NCBI GenBank assembly: GCA_030427965.1
Contig: JAUICD010000010.1
Location: 1-64,000, forward strand
Source of the DNA: Bdellovibrionia bacterium
Lineage (GTDB): Bacteria > Bdellovibrionota > Bdellovibrionia > Bdellovibrionales > JAUICD01
Direction of reading: 5' to 3'
Length of the DNA stretch: 64,000 bases
Below are positions 17,431 through 25,358 of the stretch, one piece after another. The number at the start of each line of letters is the position of its first letter. The first letter of the stretch is position 1. Under the pieces are notes generated by a model. That model made no database searches. It was not told the DNA's origin and was given only the letters and a program-made list of their open reading frames with translations. Position numbers and translations under genes: made by a program.

Positions 17431-17757
17431 TCAGCCTTGTCTGAACCGATTTAAGTACTCTTCAAGCTCAGTAAGGCATTTACTCAAGCCTGTGTGGTCG
17501 CCACTTTCAATATGCTTTCGAATTTGGACCGCAATATCAGTGATCTCCTGAAAACCGTAGGCTGCGCCATTTCCCTTGAGTTTGTGGGCTAGGCGATCTG
17601 CTTCAACGAGGTCCTTTTCTTGGACAAGTTTTTTTAGTTGATCCAAATCATAGAACCTTCGAACCAAGAAAGAGGGAAGGAAATCTCTCAACTCTTCTTC
17701 AACTTGAATGTTTTTTAGCTCAGAGATATTCACATTGGATTCGCTGTAGTTGCTCAT
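17431..17757 (-). CDS. Histidine phosphotransfer (Hpt) domain protein
   Basis: A 108-residue single-domain Hpt protein. The phosphorylatable histidine is H58 in AHKLKGNGAAYG, the typical H-K-L-K-G-x-x-x-x-x-G motif, within a predicted four-helix bundle. Hpt proteins relay phosphate between receiver domains. It is divergent from the response-regulator/ethylene-domain/hybrid-kinase operon, which lacks an Hpt domain of its own, so it is a good candidate for the relay step of that system. GGAGGT eight bases before the ATG is a strong ribosome-binding site. A GCCGATAA element lies upstream. Confidence 0.9.
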   Translation of the reverse strand: MSNYSESNVNISELKNIQVEEELRDFLPSFLVRRFYDLDQLKKLVQEKDLVEADRLAHKLKGNGAAYGFQEITDIAVQIRKHIESGDHTGLSKCLTELEEYLNRFRQG

Positions 17758-17814
17758 AACTCTATACCTCCACTAAGAGAGTCAATTCTACTGAGGTTCG
17801 ACTCTATATGTCTA

Positions 17815-17822
17815 TTATCGGC
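17815..17822 (-). promoter_or_regulatory. Sigma-28-like -10 element upstream of the Hpt gene
   Basis: GCCGATAA on the minus strand, 58 bases before the Hpt start codon, is the exact flagellar-sigma -10 octamer. The expected TAAA 15 bases upstream is absent (GATA instead), so this is only half of a consensus promoter. Confidence 0.3.
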
Positions 17823-17949
17823 TGAAATTCGTCCTAATATCGTTGAAAGATTATTGGGAATTCACAACAATTGCTAAAATAGGGCAATTCCTATTGGTTA
17901 CTTAGTAAAAATACCCGAGAATGGAAACTAGGAATAACCAGGAGCTACT

Positions 17950-18633
17950 GTGAAAGCACTTGTCGTAGATGATTGTATTGATACAAGACTGAAGGTGAAA
18001 AGTGCGCTTTCCCCGTATGTTGTATTTGAGGCGGAAAATCTTTCTTGCGCAAGGGGCATTTTAAAAGACACCCCAGACTTAGATATTATAATTTTAGATG
18101 TTGGTCTTCCTGACGGAAGTGGGATCGACTTTTGTGAGGAACTTGCTATTTCTTCGGTTCTTGAGAGAACACCGCTTTTGATTATTTCTGGGCATGATCA
18201 ATTGGGGGATCGACTGGCGGGGCTGCACGCAGGAGCAGATGACTATCTCACAAAGCCCTTTCACTCCAGTGAGCTTCGCGCTCGAGTTGAAGCTGTTTTA
18301 AGAAGATACAGTCCCAAAAATGATGACATACGAATTGATGAATTTGTGATTGAACCAAGTAAGTTGAAGGTGACAAAAATTGTAGGTGGTCAAAGCCAAG
18401 AGTTGGTTTTGACGCCAACAGAGTTTAAACTTTTTTATACTCTTATACGTCATCCTGAACAGGTTTTCACGCGAGAAGAGCTTGTAAAACACATATGGTC
18501 TATTGGCATTAGTATTGAGAGTCGGGGAATAGATAGTCACATCTGTCACCTTCGTAGTAAATTGGGATCTGATGGATCAAAAGTTCAATCTGTCTACGGA
18601 AAAGGATACAAATACGCATCTAAGCACGATTAG
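17950..18633 (+). CDS. OmpR/PhoB-family response regulator
   Basis: A 227-residue regulator. The receiver domain (residues 1-115) has the acidic pair D7-D8, phosphoacceptor D50 (IILDVGLPDG) and the conserved Lys in YLTKPF near 101. The C-terminal winged helix (130-225) shows LTPTEFKLFYTLIRHPEQVFTR and the recognition-helix region SRGIDSHICHLRSKLG, diagnostic of OmpR/PhoB DNA-binding domains. It starts with GTG, with AGGAGC upstream. It is the first gene of an operon with the ethylene-receptor-type protein and the hybrid kinase and is the probable output of that pathway. Confidence 0.94.
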   Translation: MKALVVDDCIDTRLKVKSALSPYVVFEAENLSCARGILKDTPDLDIIILDVGLPDGSGIDFCEELAISSVLERTPLLIISGHDQLGDRLAGLHAGADDYLTKPFHSSELRARVEAVLRRYSPKNDDIRIDEFVIEPSKLKVTKIVGGQSQELVLTPTEFKLFYTLIRHPEQVFTREELVKHIWSIGISIESRGIDSHICHLRSKLGSDGSKVQSVYGKGYKYASKHD

Positions 18634-18642
18634 GAGAGTTTT

Positions 18643-19008
18643 ATGGAAAACTTTATGCCTCACGGGCACTGTTATCTTTGGCGTCCAGATATTCTTTGGC
18701 TTCACATTATTTCAGATGTGATTATTGCAACAGCATATTTTGTTATCCCCATTGGTTTATTCATTATCTTTAGAAGTTTAAAAGACAATTCAGCTAGATG
18801 GTCTTTTGTGATGTTTGGACTTTTTATTGTTTTTTGCGGACTGACTCATTTGTTTTCAATAGTCACTATTTGGAAGCCATACTATCTTGCAGAAGGAATT
18901 TTAAAAGCTGCAACAGCTGCAATTTCTATTGCAACAGCATTCCTTTTTGCCCCCGTTGTCTTTGCCTTCGTGCGAAACCAAAGAGATAAGGAGAATTCAA
19001 ATAGTTAA
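18643..19008 (+). CDS. Free-standing ethylene-receptor-type transmembrane domain
   Basis: A 121-residue, three-helix membrane protein that aligns along nearly its whole length with the ethylene-binding domain of plant ETR1 and of cyanobacterial and other bacterial relatives. It begins with the bacterial hallmark MPHGHCYLWRP (residues 5-15), then SD25-V-I-I-A-T-A-Y32-F-V-I35-P36, and FIVFC65-G-L-T-H69. C65 and H69 correspond to the copper(I) ligands of ETR1, and D25, Y32 and P36 are also at the matching numbers. Such domains are usually fused to a kinase; here the protein ends after the third helix (VRNQRDKENSNS) and the kinase is a separate frame. GGAGAG lies four bases before the ATG, nine bases after the regulator's stop. 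Confidence 0.88.
   Translation: MENFMPHGHCYLWRPDILWLHIISDVIIATAYFVIPIGLFIIFRSLKDNSARWSFVMFGLFIVFCGLTHLFSIVTIWKPYYLAEGILKAATAAISIATAFLFAPVVFAFVRNQRDKENSNS
18988..18993 (+). promoter_or_regulatory. Shine-Dalgarno sequence inside the end of the ethylene-domain gene
   Basis: AAGGAG here would serve the downstream kinase. The only in-frame triplet at ideal spacing is ATA at 19001 (7 bases away); the first good ATG is at 19067, which has its own AAAAGAG six bases upstream. It shows that the kinase is translated as a separate, coupled polypeptide. Confidence 0.5.
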
Positions 19009-19066
19009 AAGACTGAGTGACATTCTAGATTGGGCTCAAAGAGGACTTGCCTTAAAAGAGTATCTC

Positions 19067-21526
19067 ATGCTCACCACAATTTTTGGATGTGGTGTTTTTC
19101 TATCTACACTATTCTTTTATGCGAGTTTAAATAAATACGCCAATGACCAAAAACAAAGAGATGTTTCCAGTGTTAAGCAGTATTTGAATCAAATCAATTC
19201 ATTCAATTCAAAACATAAATTGGGCTTAAAACATATAGCAAATTCATCAATCTATTTGATTGATTCTACCAATGCCCCTCTTACACACATGATGGAGCGA
19301 TTTTTAGAAGACTCTAAATTCAAAACTCTTTCTATTCTGAAAGTTAAAGAAAATGGCAATGACTTCAAAGTCCAAGTACTAAAGAACGAAGGTGATAAAA
19401 AATATTTTTCAAGATTTTCATTTGAGCACCTATTCAGTCGATATTTCAAAGCAAATGAGGCGACGTTAAGGCCTCATTCTTTTTTTATCGACTCAACTGA
19501 CAGTAAGCGAGTGGCTCTTGCTATCGTGGTGCCCGATAGGGGGCGACGCAATACCTTCTATTTGGGATTGATAGAGCTCCGTGGTATTTTTGAGGGTATC
19601 AGAATTGAAAAATCTATACACGTGGTCGTTTCAACTAAGCTGGGCCGAAAGTTTATTGTTCGTGCAAGAGTTGGGACAGAACATATTTCTTATGAATTAC
19701 TTGATGGGAAGAGCCTGATTAAACTTCATGATTTAGGTGTTCCCAATGTGTCGACAGATTTAGAAGCTATCCGGTTTTATAGTTTGGATTTTGAACACGT
19801 GGGATGGCCTTGGTTTATCTTGCTAGGCAGTCTTTTGATAACACTTATCCTAACAATTTGGCTGATGGGTGTGTTGAGACGTGGTGTGGAAGTTCGAGAG
19901 ATGGTAAAGATTCGAACTCGTGAGCTGGAGTTGGAAACTGAGCGAGCAGAAAGGGCGAATTCTTCTAAAACGAGATTTCTTGCAAATATGAGCCACGAAA
20001 TCCGTACGCCCCTAAATATTATTTTGGGTATGGCTGAAATTCTAAATGAATCTGAATTGAATGAAATTCAAAGGGGAAACCTTAAAACAATTTCTCGTTC
20101 TTCATATCACCTTTTGAGTTTGATTGAAGATATTCTTGAGGTAAACCGTATTGAGGCAAGTGGTGATTTAAAGTGTGAGTATGAAGAGTTCAATTTAAAG
20201 AAAGTTGTAAATGAAATTGTGCGATTCACAGCAGCTCCCATACGTTCGAAAAAAGTAAAGTTTCACTATTATATGGATCCAGAACTTCCACGACTTATCA
20301 ATGGAGATGCAAGACGTCTTAAGCAAGTTATTTTAAATCTCATCAACAATTCCTTGAAGTTTACAGATGCGGGCTCGATTGAACTTGAGATTCGACTTGG
20401 AGATGAGGGGGAACCAAGTTCTCAGTTAAAGATTCTTGTAAGGGACACTGGGATTGGCATTAAAAAAGAAGAGCAACAGCGTATATTTGATAGTTTTGTA
20501 CAGGTGGATCCTTCTTCTACGCGGAGTAAAGGTGGCGCGGGATTGGGACTATCAATCGTAAAGACCTATGTGGAAAGTATGGGTGGAGAGATTCAAGTTG
20601 TCTCTGAACGAAATGTGGGAACGAAATTTACAGTGACAATTCCATTTACATACTCGGATGACAGAAGATCTTGGGTGGAGTTTTTTAATCTAAGAGATGA
20701 TTTACTTGGAAAGAAAATTTTTGTCATGTGTGAGAGCCAGTTGGAGTTTGATAACATCGCAGGTCCTTTGAAACACTTTGGTGCTGAAGTCACTCACTGT
20801 AAAACTGGACGAGAGTTGGCTGGAGATATAGAAAATATTTTTTCTATATATGATTACTTTGTTCTAGACTCAACCATGAGTGATCTTGGAGCGCTGGAAA
20901 TTCTTGGGCTAAATAAAAATAGGATTAAAAAGAAAAACCGTATTGTGGTCATGTTGCATCAGAGGTACCGCAAGGGAGATATCGCTGCTCTTGAGATCTT
21001 AGGTATAGAAAGGGTTTGTTTTAAACCACTTATTTTCAATGAGTTTTTTAAGGCACTGAAATTCAATGAAAAATTTTTGGTATCACGACCTGAACGTTCA
21101 GGAGAACATGTTGCTGATGTGATACCCTTTTCGGTTCCAGTGCTTATTGCAGAAGACGACCCAGACAATCGTATGCTTATAGAAACTTTTTTAAAACCAA
21201 TGAAACTCAATTTGGTTTTTGCTGTGGACGGTGAAGATGCTCTTCAAAAATTTCTGGAGTTTGAACCACAAATTGTAATTACTGATATTCAAATGCCCAA
21301 AATGGATGGATTCGGATTTTTAAAAGAGGCTAAAAAGTACCTGCATTCGATGAGTTTAGATGAGCATTGCTACTTTATGGTTTTAACAGCAGATGCAATG
21401 CCAGAACAAATTCAAGAAGCAAAACGCCTAGGAGCTGAAGAGTATTTAACAAAACCTATCCGTAAACATGATTTTATAAACAAAGTCATCAAGGCCTATG
21501 AGACCTTGATGACCAGAAACCCTTAG
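19067..21526 (+). CDS. Membrane hybrid sensor histidine kinase with two receiver domains
   Basis: About 819 residues from the ATG at 19067. A first membrane helix (residues 1-22), an extracytoplasmic region of about 220 residues and a second helix (about 246-268) precede a HisKA domain with H310 in NMSHEIRTPLN. The HATPase domain follows (NLINNSLKF; DTGIGI; GGAGLGLSIVK). The first receiver is degenerate: it lacks the acidic pair (FVMCESQ) and has His where Thr/Ser is expected (VVMLHQR), though Asp (FVLDSTMSD) and Lys (CFKP) remain. The second receiver is intact: AEDDPDN, D740 (VITDIQMPKMDG), LTADA and YLTKPI. The upstream frame is open to 18929 and overlaps the ethylene-type gene; the true start is uncertain. 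It probably signals through the nearby Hpt and OmpR-type proteins. Confidence 0.9.
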   Translation: MLTTIFGCGVFLSTLFFYASLNKYANDQKQRDVSSVKQYLNQINSFNSKHKLGLKHIANSSIYLIDSTNAPLTHMMERFLEDSKFKTLSILKVKENGNDFKVQVLKNEGDKKYFSRFSFEHLFSRYFKANEATLRPHSFFIDSTDSKRVALAIVVPDRGRRNTFYLGLIELRGIFEGIRIEKSIHVVVSTKLGRKFIVRARVGTEHISYELLDGKSLIKLHDLGVPNVSTDLEAIRFYSLDFEHVGWPWFILLGSLLITLILTIWLMGVLRRGVEVREMVKIRTRELELETERAERANSSKTRFLANMSHEIRTPLNIILGMAEILNESELNEIQRGNLKTISRSSYHLLSLIEDILEVNRIEASGDLKCEYEEFNLKKVVNEIVRFTAAPIRSKKVKFHYYMDPELPRLINGDARRLKQVILNLINNSLKFTDAGSIELEIRLGDEGEPSSQLKILVRDTGIGIKKEEQQRIFDSFVQVDPSSTRSKGGAGLGLSIVKTYVESMGGEIQVVSERNVGTKFTVTIPFTYSDDRRSWVEFFNLRDDLLGKKIFVMCESQLEFDNIAGPLKHFGAEVTHCKTGRELAGDIENIFSIYDYFVLDSTMSDLGALEILGLNKNRIKKKNRIVVMLHQRYRKGDIAALEILGIERVCFKPLIFNEFFKALKFNEKFLVSRPERSGEHVADVIPFSVPVLIAEDDPDNRMLIETFLKPMKLNLVFAVDGEDALQKFLEFEPQIVITDIQMPKMDGFGFLKEAKKYLHSMSLDEHCYFMVLTADAMPEQIQEAKRLGAEEYLTKPIRKHDFINKVIKAYETLMTRNP

Positions 21527-21549
21527 ATACCCCGACTACAGACAACTTC

Positions 21550-22152
21550 TTAACTTGCAATAAGCTTAAGTGACCTTGATTGGATCTCGCCATAGCCCAT
21601 GGGTTTTTGCCAGTGACCATCATAGACAAAGTGAGAATTTTCTTTAAGCCGAATCTCACTTCGTTTGGCGCTACTAAAAGTGATCAAGTTGAAAGCTTTG
21701 TTTTCAAACTGGCTTTTTAAAACATCTGTTGCTTCCACAGTTTGGTGAAAATCATCTAAGACCTCTTGGCCAATATGGTTCTCATTGAGGAACCAATCTA
21801 AGATGACAGTATCGTACTCTTTTAGGGTCAACTGTTTTGCTGCATCGTAAACATTTTCTACAGTTTCAACTTCACAGCCAATATTTCTTAAAGCAGTTGA
21901 AACAAGTTGAGCTGTATCAAAGTCGTCCTCAACAACAAGTACACGCGCTTGTTTTGAGCTTCTTTTGGCTTTGACATTGCTGTAGGAAGTAAACCCCCCA
22001 ACAACATGAATGAAAAGCCCAATTATAACTGCAGCAAAAAGAGGAACGATCAAGAGTGCGATAAAGACTGGGGCAAGGAAAGCTAGGCCAAGTCCCCATA
22101 TGGATGCCACACAGAAAATCGCTATTGGTAGAATTAGGTGATTCGTTTTCAT
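21550..22152 (-). CDS. Membrane-anchored receiver-domain protein
   Basis: About 200 residues: two hydrophobic helices at the N-terminus (LILPIAIFCVASIWGLGLAF and the following FIALLIVPLFAAVIIGLFI), then a receiver domain with VVEDD (acidic pair) near residue 75 and the phosphoacceptor Asp in VILDWFLNENHIG, with Lys in HWQKPMG near the end. No output domain. ATG 22152 is chosen because AAGGAG lies six bases upstream; the frame is open six codons further. It is convergent with the hybrid kinase gene and may act as a membrane-localised phosphate sink or partner in the same relay. Confidence 0.83.
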   Translation of the reverse strand: MKTNHLILPIAIFCVASIWGLGLAFLAPVFIALLIVPLFAAVIIGLFIHVVGGFTSYSNVKAKRSSKQARVLVVEDDFDTAQLVSTALRNIGCEVETVENVYDAAKQLTLKEYDTVILDWFLNENHIGQEVLDDFHQTVEATDVLKSQFENKAFNLITFSSAKRSEIRLKENSHFVYDGHWQKPMGYGEIQSRSLKLIAS

Positions 22153-22241
22153 GTTGTTCTCCTTTTTCAATTGTATTTCATTGTCGTCGATTTTTTTTGA
22201 AAGCTGTGTTGAGACTATGTTGTGAAATCTCTATATTTAAA

Positions 22242-22263
22242 ATACATAAGAGATATTATGTAT
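22242..22263. terminator. AT-rich inverted repeat downstream of the DUF1501-like gene
   Basis: Perfect 8-base arms ATACATAA and TTATGTAT with a 6-base loop; on the minus strand the stem is followed by TTTT. It lies 74 bases beyond the stop of the minus-strand cytochrome/DUF1501 operon and could end that transcript. The stem contains only two G-C pairs (low stability). Confidence 0.35.
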
Positions 22264-22336
22264 ATAGGGCGAGCTGGAACGCGATTGGTCGAGCCCTAGG
22301 TCTGTGTCGGATTGAAAAGAAAATTTAGAATGTACC

Positions 22337-23947
22337 CTAAATTTGTCGAGCAAGCTCAATCAATGGTGTAACAGAGTTCCCACTAACTTGAACTATAGAG
22401 GGTCGGGCAGTGACTGGAGATGGAGCATTTAAAAGAGCTGCGATCGTTGCTCCATAGTGTCCAATATCAAGAGGTATATTTCCGCCAACAGGAGCCCCAT
22501 ATCCCCAAGAGCCAGAGTGTCCGCCATCAGGCGAGTCACTGAAAACGTTTCCAAGAACAATAGGACCATTTATAATGCCTGAATAGATCGCACAACTTGC
22601 GCCCTGCCACCCATGATCGGATCCTGTTCCATTATTCTTTGGAGAACGATTGAATTCCCCTCCTACGTCAATAACTGTATCTTGGAAAAGACCATTGTTC
22701 TTTAGTTGCTGTATCAACTCATAAAGACAGGAGCTGAGTGCGCGATAGTACATAACATTAATTATAAGACTCGGCATTCGCCCAACATTGTGTTCATCTG
22801 GAGCTTGATTGGCGTTTCCACCTACGGCAGCAAGTCCTGAAATAAATCTTGGTGAAATTGTAACGGATTCGCTTAAATTATTGGCGATAACATATTCTGC
22901 TACTGCAAAATGTTCAGCCATTCGTTCAATGTTTTGTGTTCCGTTAAAAAGAGTTCTCAAATCACTGTTTTGTATAATGCGCCCATTGATTTGATACTGA
23001 TTACCACGTGCCCCATCGTTTCCGATTCTTTGATCTGTGATTCCAGGGATACTGACTGATATGTCGAGCGATCTTGCAATAAGATTGCGATACTTGTTTC
23101 GTAGTTGATTCCAAATAGCATTGAGGTCTCCAAAAGATGTATTGATCAACTCTTCGGCGTCTTTTTGGCTATTTGCGATAATTTCAGATGCAGGGTGCTT
23201 TGATTTTGCAAGGTTGTTGAGCGCATTTGTTGCGGCATCAACAGAACCTTTTATTGAACCCAGCTTTTGTTTGTAATCACTTGAAGCGCCACTCAAGAAT
23301 GGATTGAGTAAGTTTTGAATCATATTTCCATTTGATGGAAGAAATACAGAAGAGTACCCTGATTTTGAAAGAAACTGATAATTGCTCGAATTAACATTTA
23401 GAGCTTTGATAGGTGCATCAGAACCATCGGAGGTAAGAGCTGTAACACTTCGCTTGGCACCTAAAGGGCGCATGTGAAGGGCTTGTGCTCCAGGATGTCC
23501 AGGGTTTAATGCATTGATACCGCGAATATGTAAGAGATTGTCCAAAAGGTTGACCATAGGAACTTGTCCGCCAGGTGTTGGAATATTGCTCCCCCACATG
23601 ACAGGGACTTGTATACCTTTTCTTTGAATGGTTTCGTATCTTACTTTGTTATTGCCATCATATCGTGTCCCCAATTGCCCATTTGAAATAAACCCTGCCG
23701 TTGAATAAGGAGTCAGAAAGAGGTCATACATCCATCGAGCGGGCGCTCCACTTTGTTGGATATAGATGAACTTTCTTGCGTTATAGCCTGTGGACTGAGC
23801 CATCGCGCGGTTGAACAATCCATTTATTAAGCTTTCAAATAAAATTGCGGCGGCACTCCCTGAGATAGCAGCTGTTCCAGAAGAGAGCCCCATTGCTTTG
23901 AGGATATCTCTTCTATCAAATCCACGTTTCTTTTGTGAGTGAGACAT
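22337..23947 (-). CDS. Tat-exported DUF1501-like protein
   Basis: A 536-residue protein with a twin-arginine signal (FDRRDILKAMG followed by a hydrophobic segment). It resembles the DUF1501/DUF1552-type exported proteins, which belong to the alkaline-phosphatase/sulfatase-like group: KFIYIQQSGAPARWMYDLF near residue 60, LLHIRGINALNPGHPG, and a C-terminal region with DVGGEFNRSPKNNGTGSDHGWQ, where the last motif is the family's metal-site-like R-x-x...G-x-D-H. Members are usually encoded next to cytochrome-like proteins, as here: it follows two haem c proteins with a 12-base gap. AGGAG six bases before the ATG. The biochemical role of the family is unknown. Confidence 0.75.
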   Translation of the reverse strand: MSHSQKKRGFDRRDILKAMGLSSGTAAISGSAAAILFESLINGLFNRAMAQSTGYNARKFIYIQQSGAPARWMYDLFLTPYSTAGFISNGQLGTRYDGNNKVRYETIQRKGIQVPVMWGSNIPTPGGQVPMVNLLDNLLHIRGINALNPGHPGAQALHMRPLGAKRSVTALTSDGSDAPIKALNVNSSNYQFLSKSGYSSVFLPSNGNMIQNLLNPFLSGASSDYKQKLGSIKGSVDAATNALNNLAKSKHPASEIIANSQKDAEELINTSFGDLNAIWNQLRNKYRNLIARSLDISVSIPGITDQRIGNDGARGNQYQINGRIIQNSDLRTLFNGTQNIERMAEHFAVAEYVIANNLSESVTISPRFISGLAAVGGNANQAPDEHNVGRMPSLIINVMYYRALSSCLYELIQQLKNNGLFQDTVIDVGGEFNRSPKNNGTGSDHGWQGASCAIYSGIINGPIVLGNVFSDSPDGGHSGSWGYGAPVGGNIPLDIGHYGATIAALLNAPSPVTARPSIVQVSGNSVTPLIELARQI

Positions 23948-23959
23948 TTGCTTCTCCTA

Positions 23960-25345
23960 TTACCTAGTGTAATTACTATTTCTATACTCAGGCAAATTCA
24001 TTATCTCTTGAATCATGGTGCGAAGAGTTTGATGGTTTTGAAGTCGTAAACCAAGTGTAACAACATTTTGTCGATGTAAGGCTTCAGTTGGATTCATTTG
24101 AATCTTATTGCCAGGGTCGTTGAGATCTCCAATATTAACATCCACTCCAAGAAAATATTTGTAATATTTTTTGGCAGCACAGATGTACAAATCGGGTTGA
24201 GTTGCGAGCTTGTTTCCAAGATCTTGTACGGAGGTCACATTGATATCAATGAGGTTTCCGTTGTGATTTCTGTAGTAGAGAACGCCATTGGTTGGACGCT
24301 TCCAATAGTTGTTGTCAATGTTAGCTGGCCACGAGCTTTCAGGGCCCAAAGTTGGAGCTGGCCACCCGATAAAAGTTGCGGACTCAGGACGATTCCCGGT
24401 GCCTGAGTTGCCAATGGTTGTGTATCGCACATTTCGGTTTGCTGCTGCCATTCTGTCCATAGAGGCATGGCAAGAGGTGCAAGACGAGGTTTTTCGAAAT
24501 TCAATTCCAGCATTTCCGTTTACAAATGGTTCAGCATCAGAGTTTCGGACAACTGGGAGTTCTCGGCAAAGCATGTCGTTGAAAACTGCACGGGCCCACT
24601 TTCTCGGCATATTGAGGCTATTGGCTCTAAAGTTGTCATTCTCGTTGAGGCTCATCAGATTGTAAACAGTTGTTCCGAGAAGGCCTCCTCCCACAGTTCG
24701 ACCACGTTGAACAACTCCTCCACCGTTGAAGTTGTGGGTTAAGTTGTTTTCTGCAGCAGTCATTGGCCGTACTCCTAAGAGATCGCCTTTTGCGGCAAAA
24801 TTGAAGTTTGTAAAAATATAATCTGATTCGGGTAGATTCGATGCAGGTCCTCGATTGGGACTCATGTTTGTTCGAATTGGAACCAGAGTCTTGTTGTCAG
24901 TCACAACTGTTGAATAGTTGTGGTTGGTTCGAAAGAGAGCACGGGTTAAGTAAAGTGCTGGTGTTGTAATATCATAAAGGTCTTGAGTTCCTCGGTGATG
25001 TCTTATGTTATTGATAACTGGAATATCTTTATTCTCAAAAAAACTGAAGTGCAAGTTGTGCATTGTCCTTAAAACCTGTTTTGCAACCCGGTCGTTGGCG
25101 TTTCCGATACGATTGTCATTTGATGTGAATCGTGCGCGATTTAAAACTTGAAGACACGCATCTATAGGATTGGTTGTGCCATTCTCGACAGCCTGAGTAA
25201 GTGGAGCATTGTAATCGGGGCGTTCTTGGGTCAGATGTGCGTAACAACGGTAGTACAAAGAGAGATTGTTCAGTGGTGTAGCAGAGCCAATGTTTGGCAA
25301 TATTATGATCAAAGCAACAAGAATTGTTTTGCTGTATTTCATCAT
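23960..25345 (-). CDS. Exported haem c protein (DUF1588/DUF1592-like)
   Basis: About 461 residues with a signal peptide (KTILVALIIILPNIGSA). One haem-attachment motif, CTSCH, occurs near residue 285 in SSCTSCHASMDRMA, and the surroundings resemble the DUF1588-type haem modules found with exported DUF1552/DUF1501 proteins (PRKWARAVFNDMLCRELP upstream; LYICAAKKYYKYFLG downstream). ATG 25345 (fourth codon of the open frame) is preferred because GAGGGG lies nine bases upstream; the first ATG at 25354 directly abuts it. It starts within a few bases of the end of the preceding lipoprotein gene. Confidence 0.75.
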   Translation of the reverse strand: MMKYSKTILVALIIILPNIGSATPLNNLSLYYRCYAHLTQERPDYNAPLTQAVENGTTNPIDACLQVLNRARFTSNDNRIGNANDRVAKQVLRTMHNLHFSFFENKDIPVINNIRHHRGTQDLYDITTPALYLTRALFRTNHNYSTVVTDNKTLVPIRTNMSPNRGPASNLPESDYIFTNFNFAAKGDLLGVRPMTAAENNLTHNFNGGGVVQRGRTVGGGLLGTTVYNLMSLNENDNFRANSLNMPRKWARAVFNDMLCRELPVVRNSDAEPFVNGNAGIEFRKTSSCTSCHASMDRMAAANRNVRYTTIGNSGTGNRPESATFIGWPAPTLGPESSWPANIDNNYWKRPTNGVLYYRNHNGNLIDINVTSVQDLGNKLATQPDLYICAAKKYYKYFLGVDVNIGDLNDPGNKIQMNPTEALHRQNVVTLGLRLQNHQTLRTMIQEIMNLPEYRNSNYTR

Positions 25346-25358
25346 CTTATGCATCCCC

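Noticed and set aside
18643..21526. A frameshift splitting one ethylene-receptor kinase gene in two
   Set aside because: The kinase has its own first membrane helix, extracytoplasmic region and second helix, and a Shine-Dalgarno sequence lies before it, so two separate proteins is the simpler reading; resequencing could still change this.
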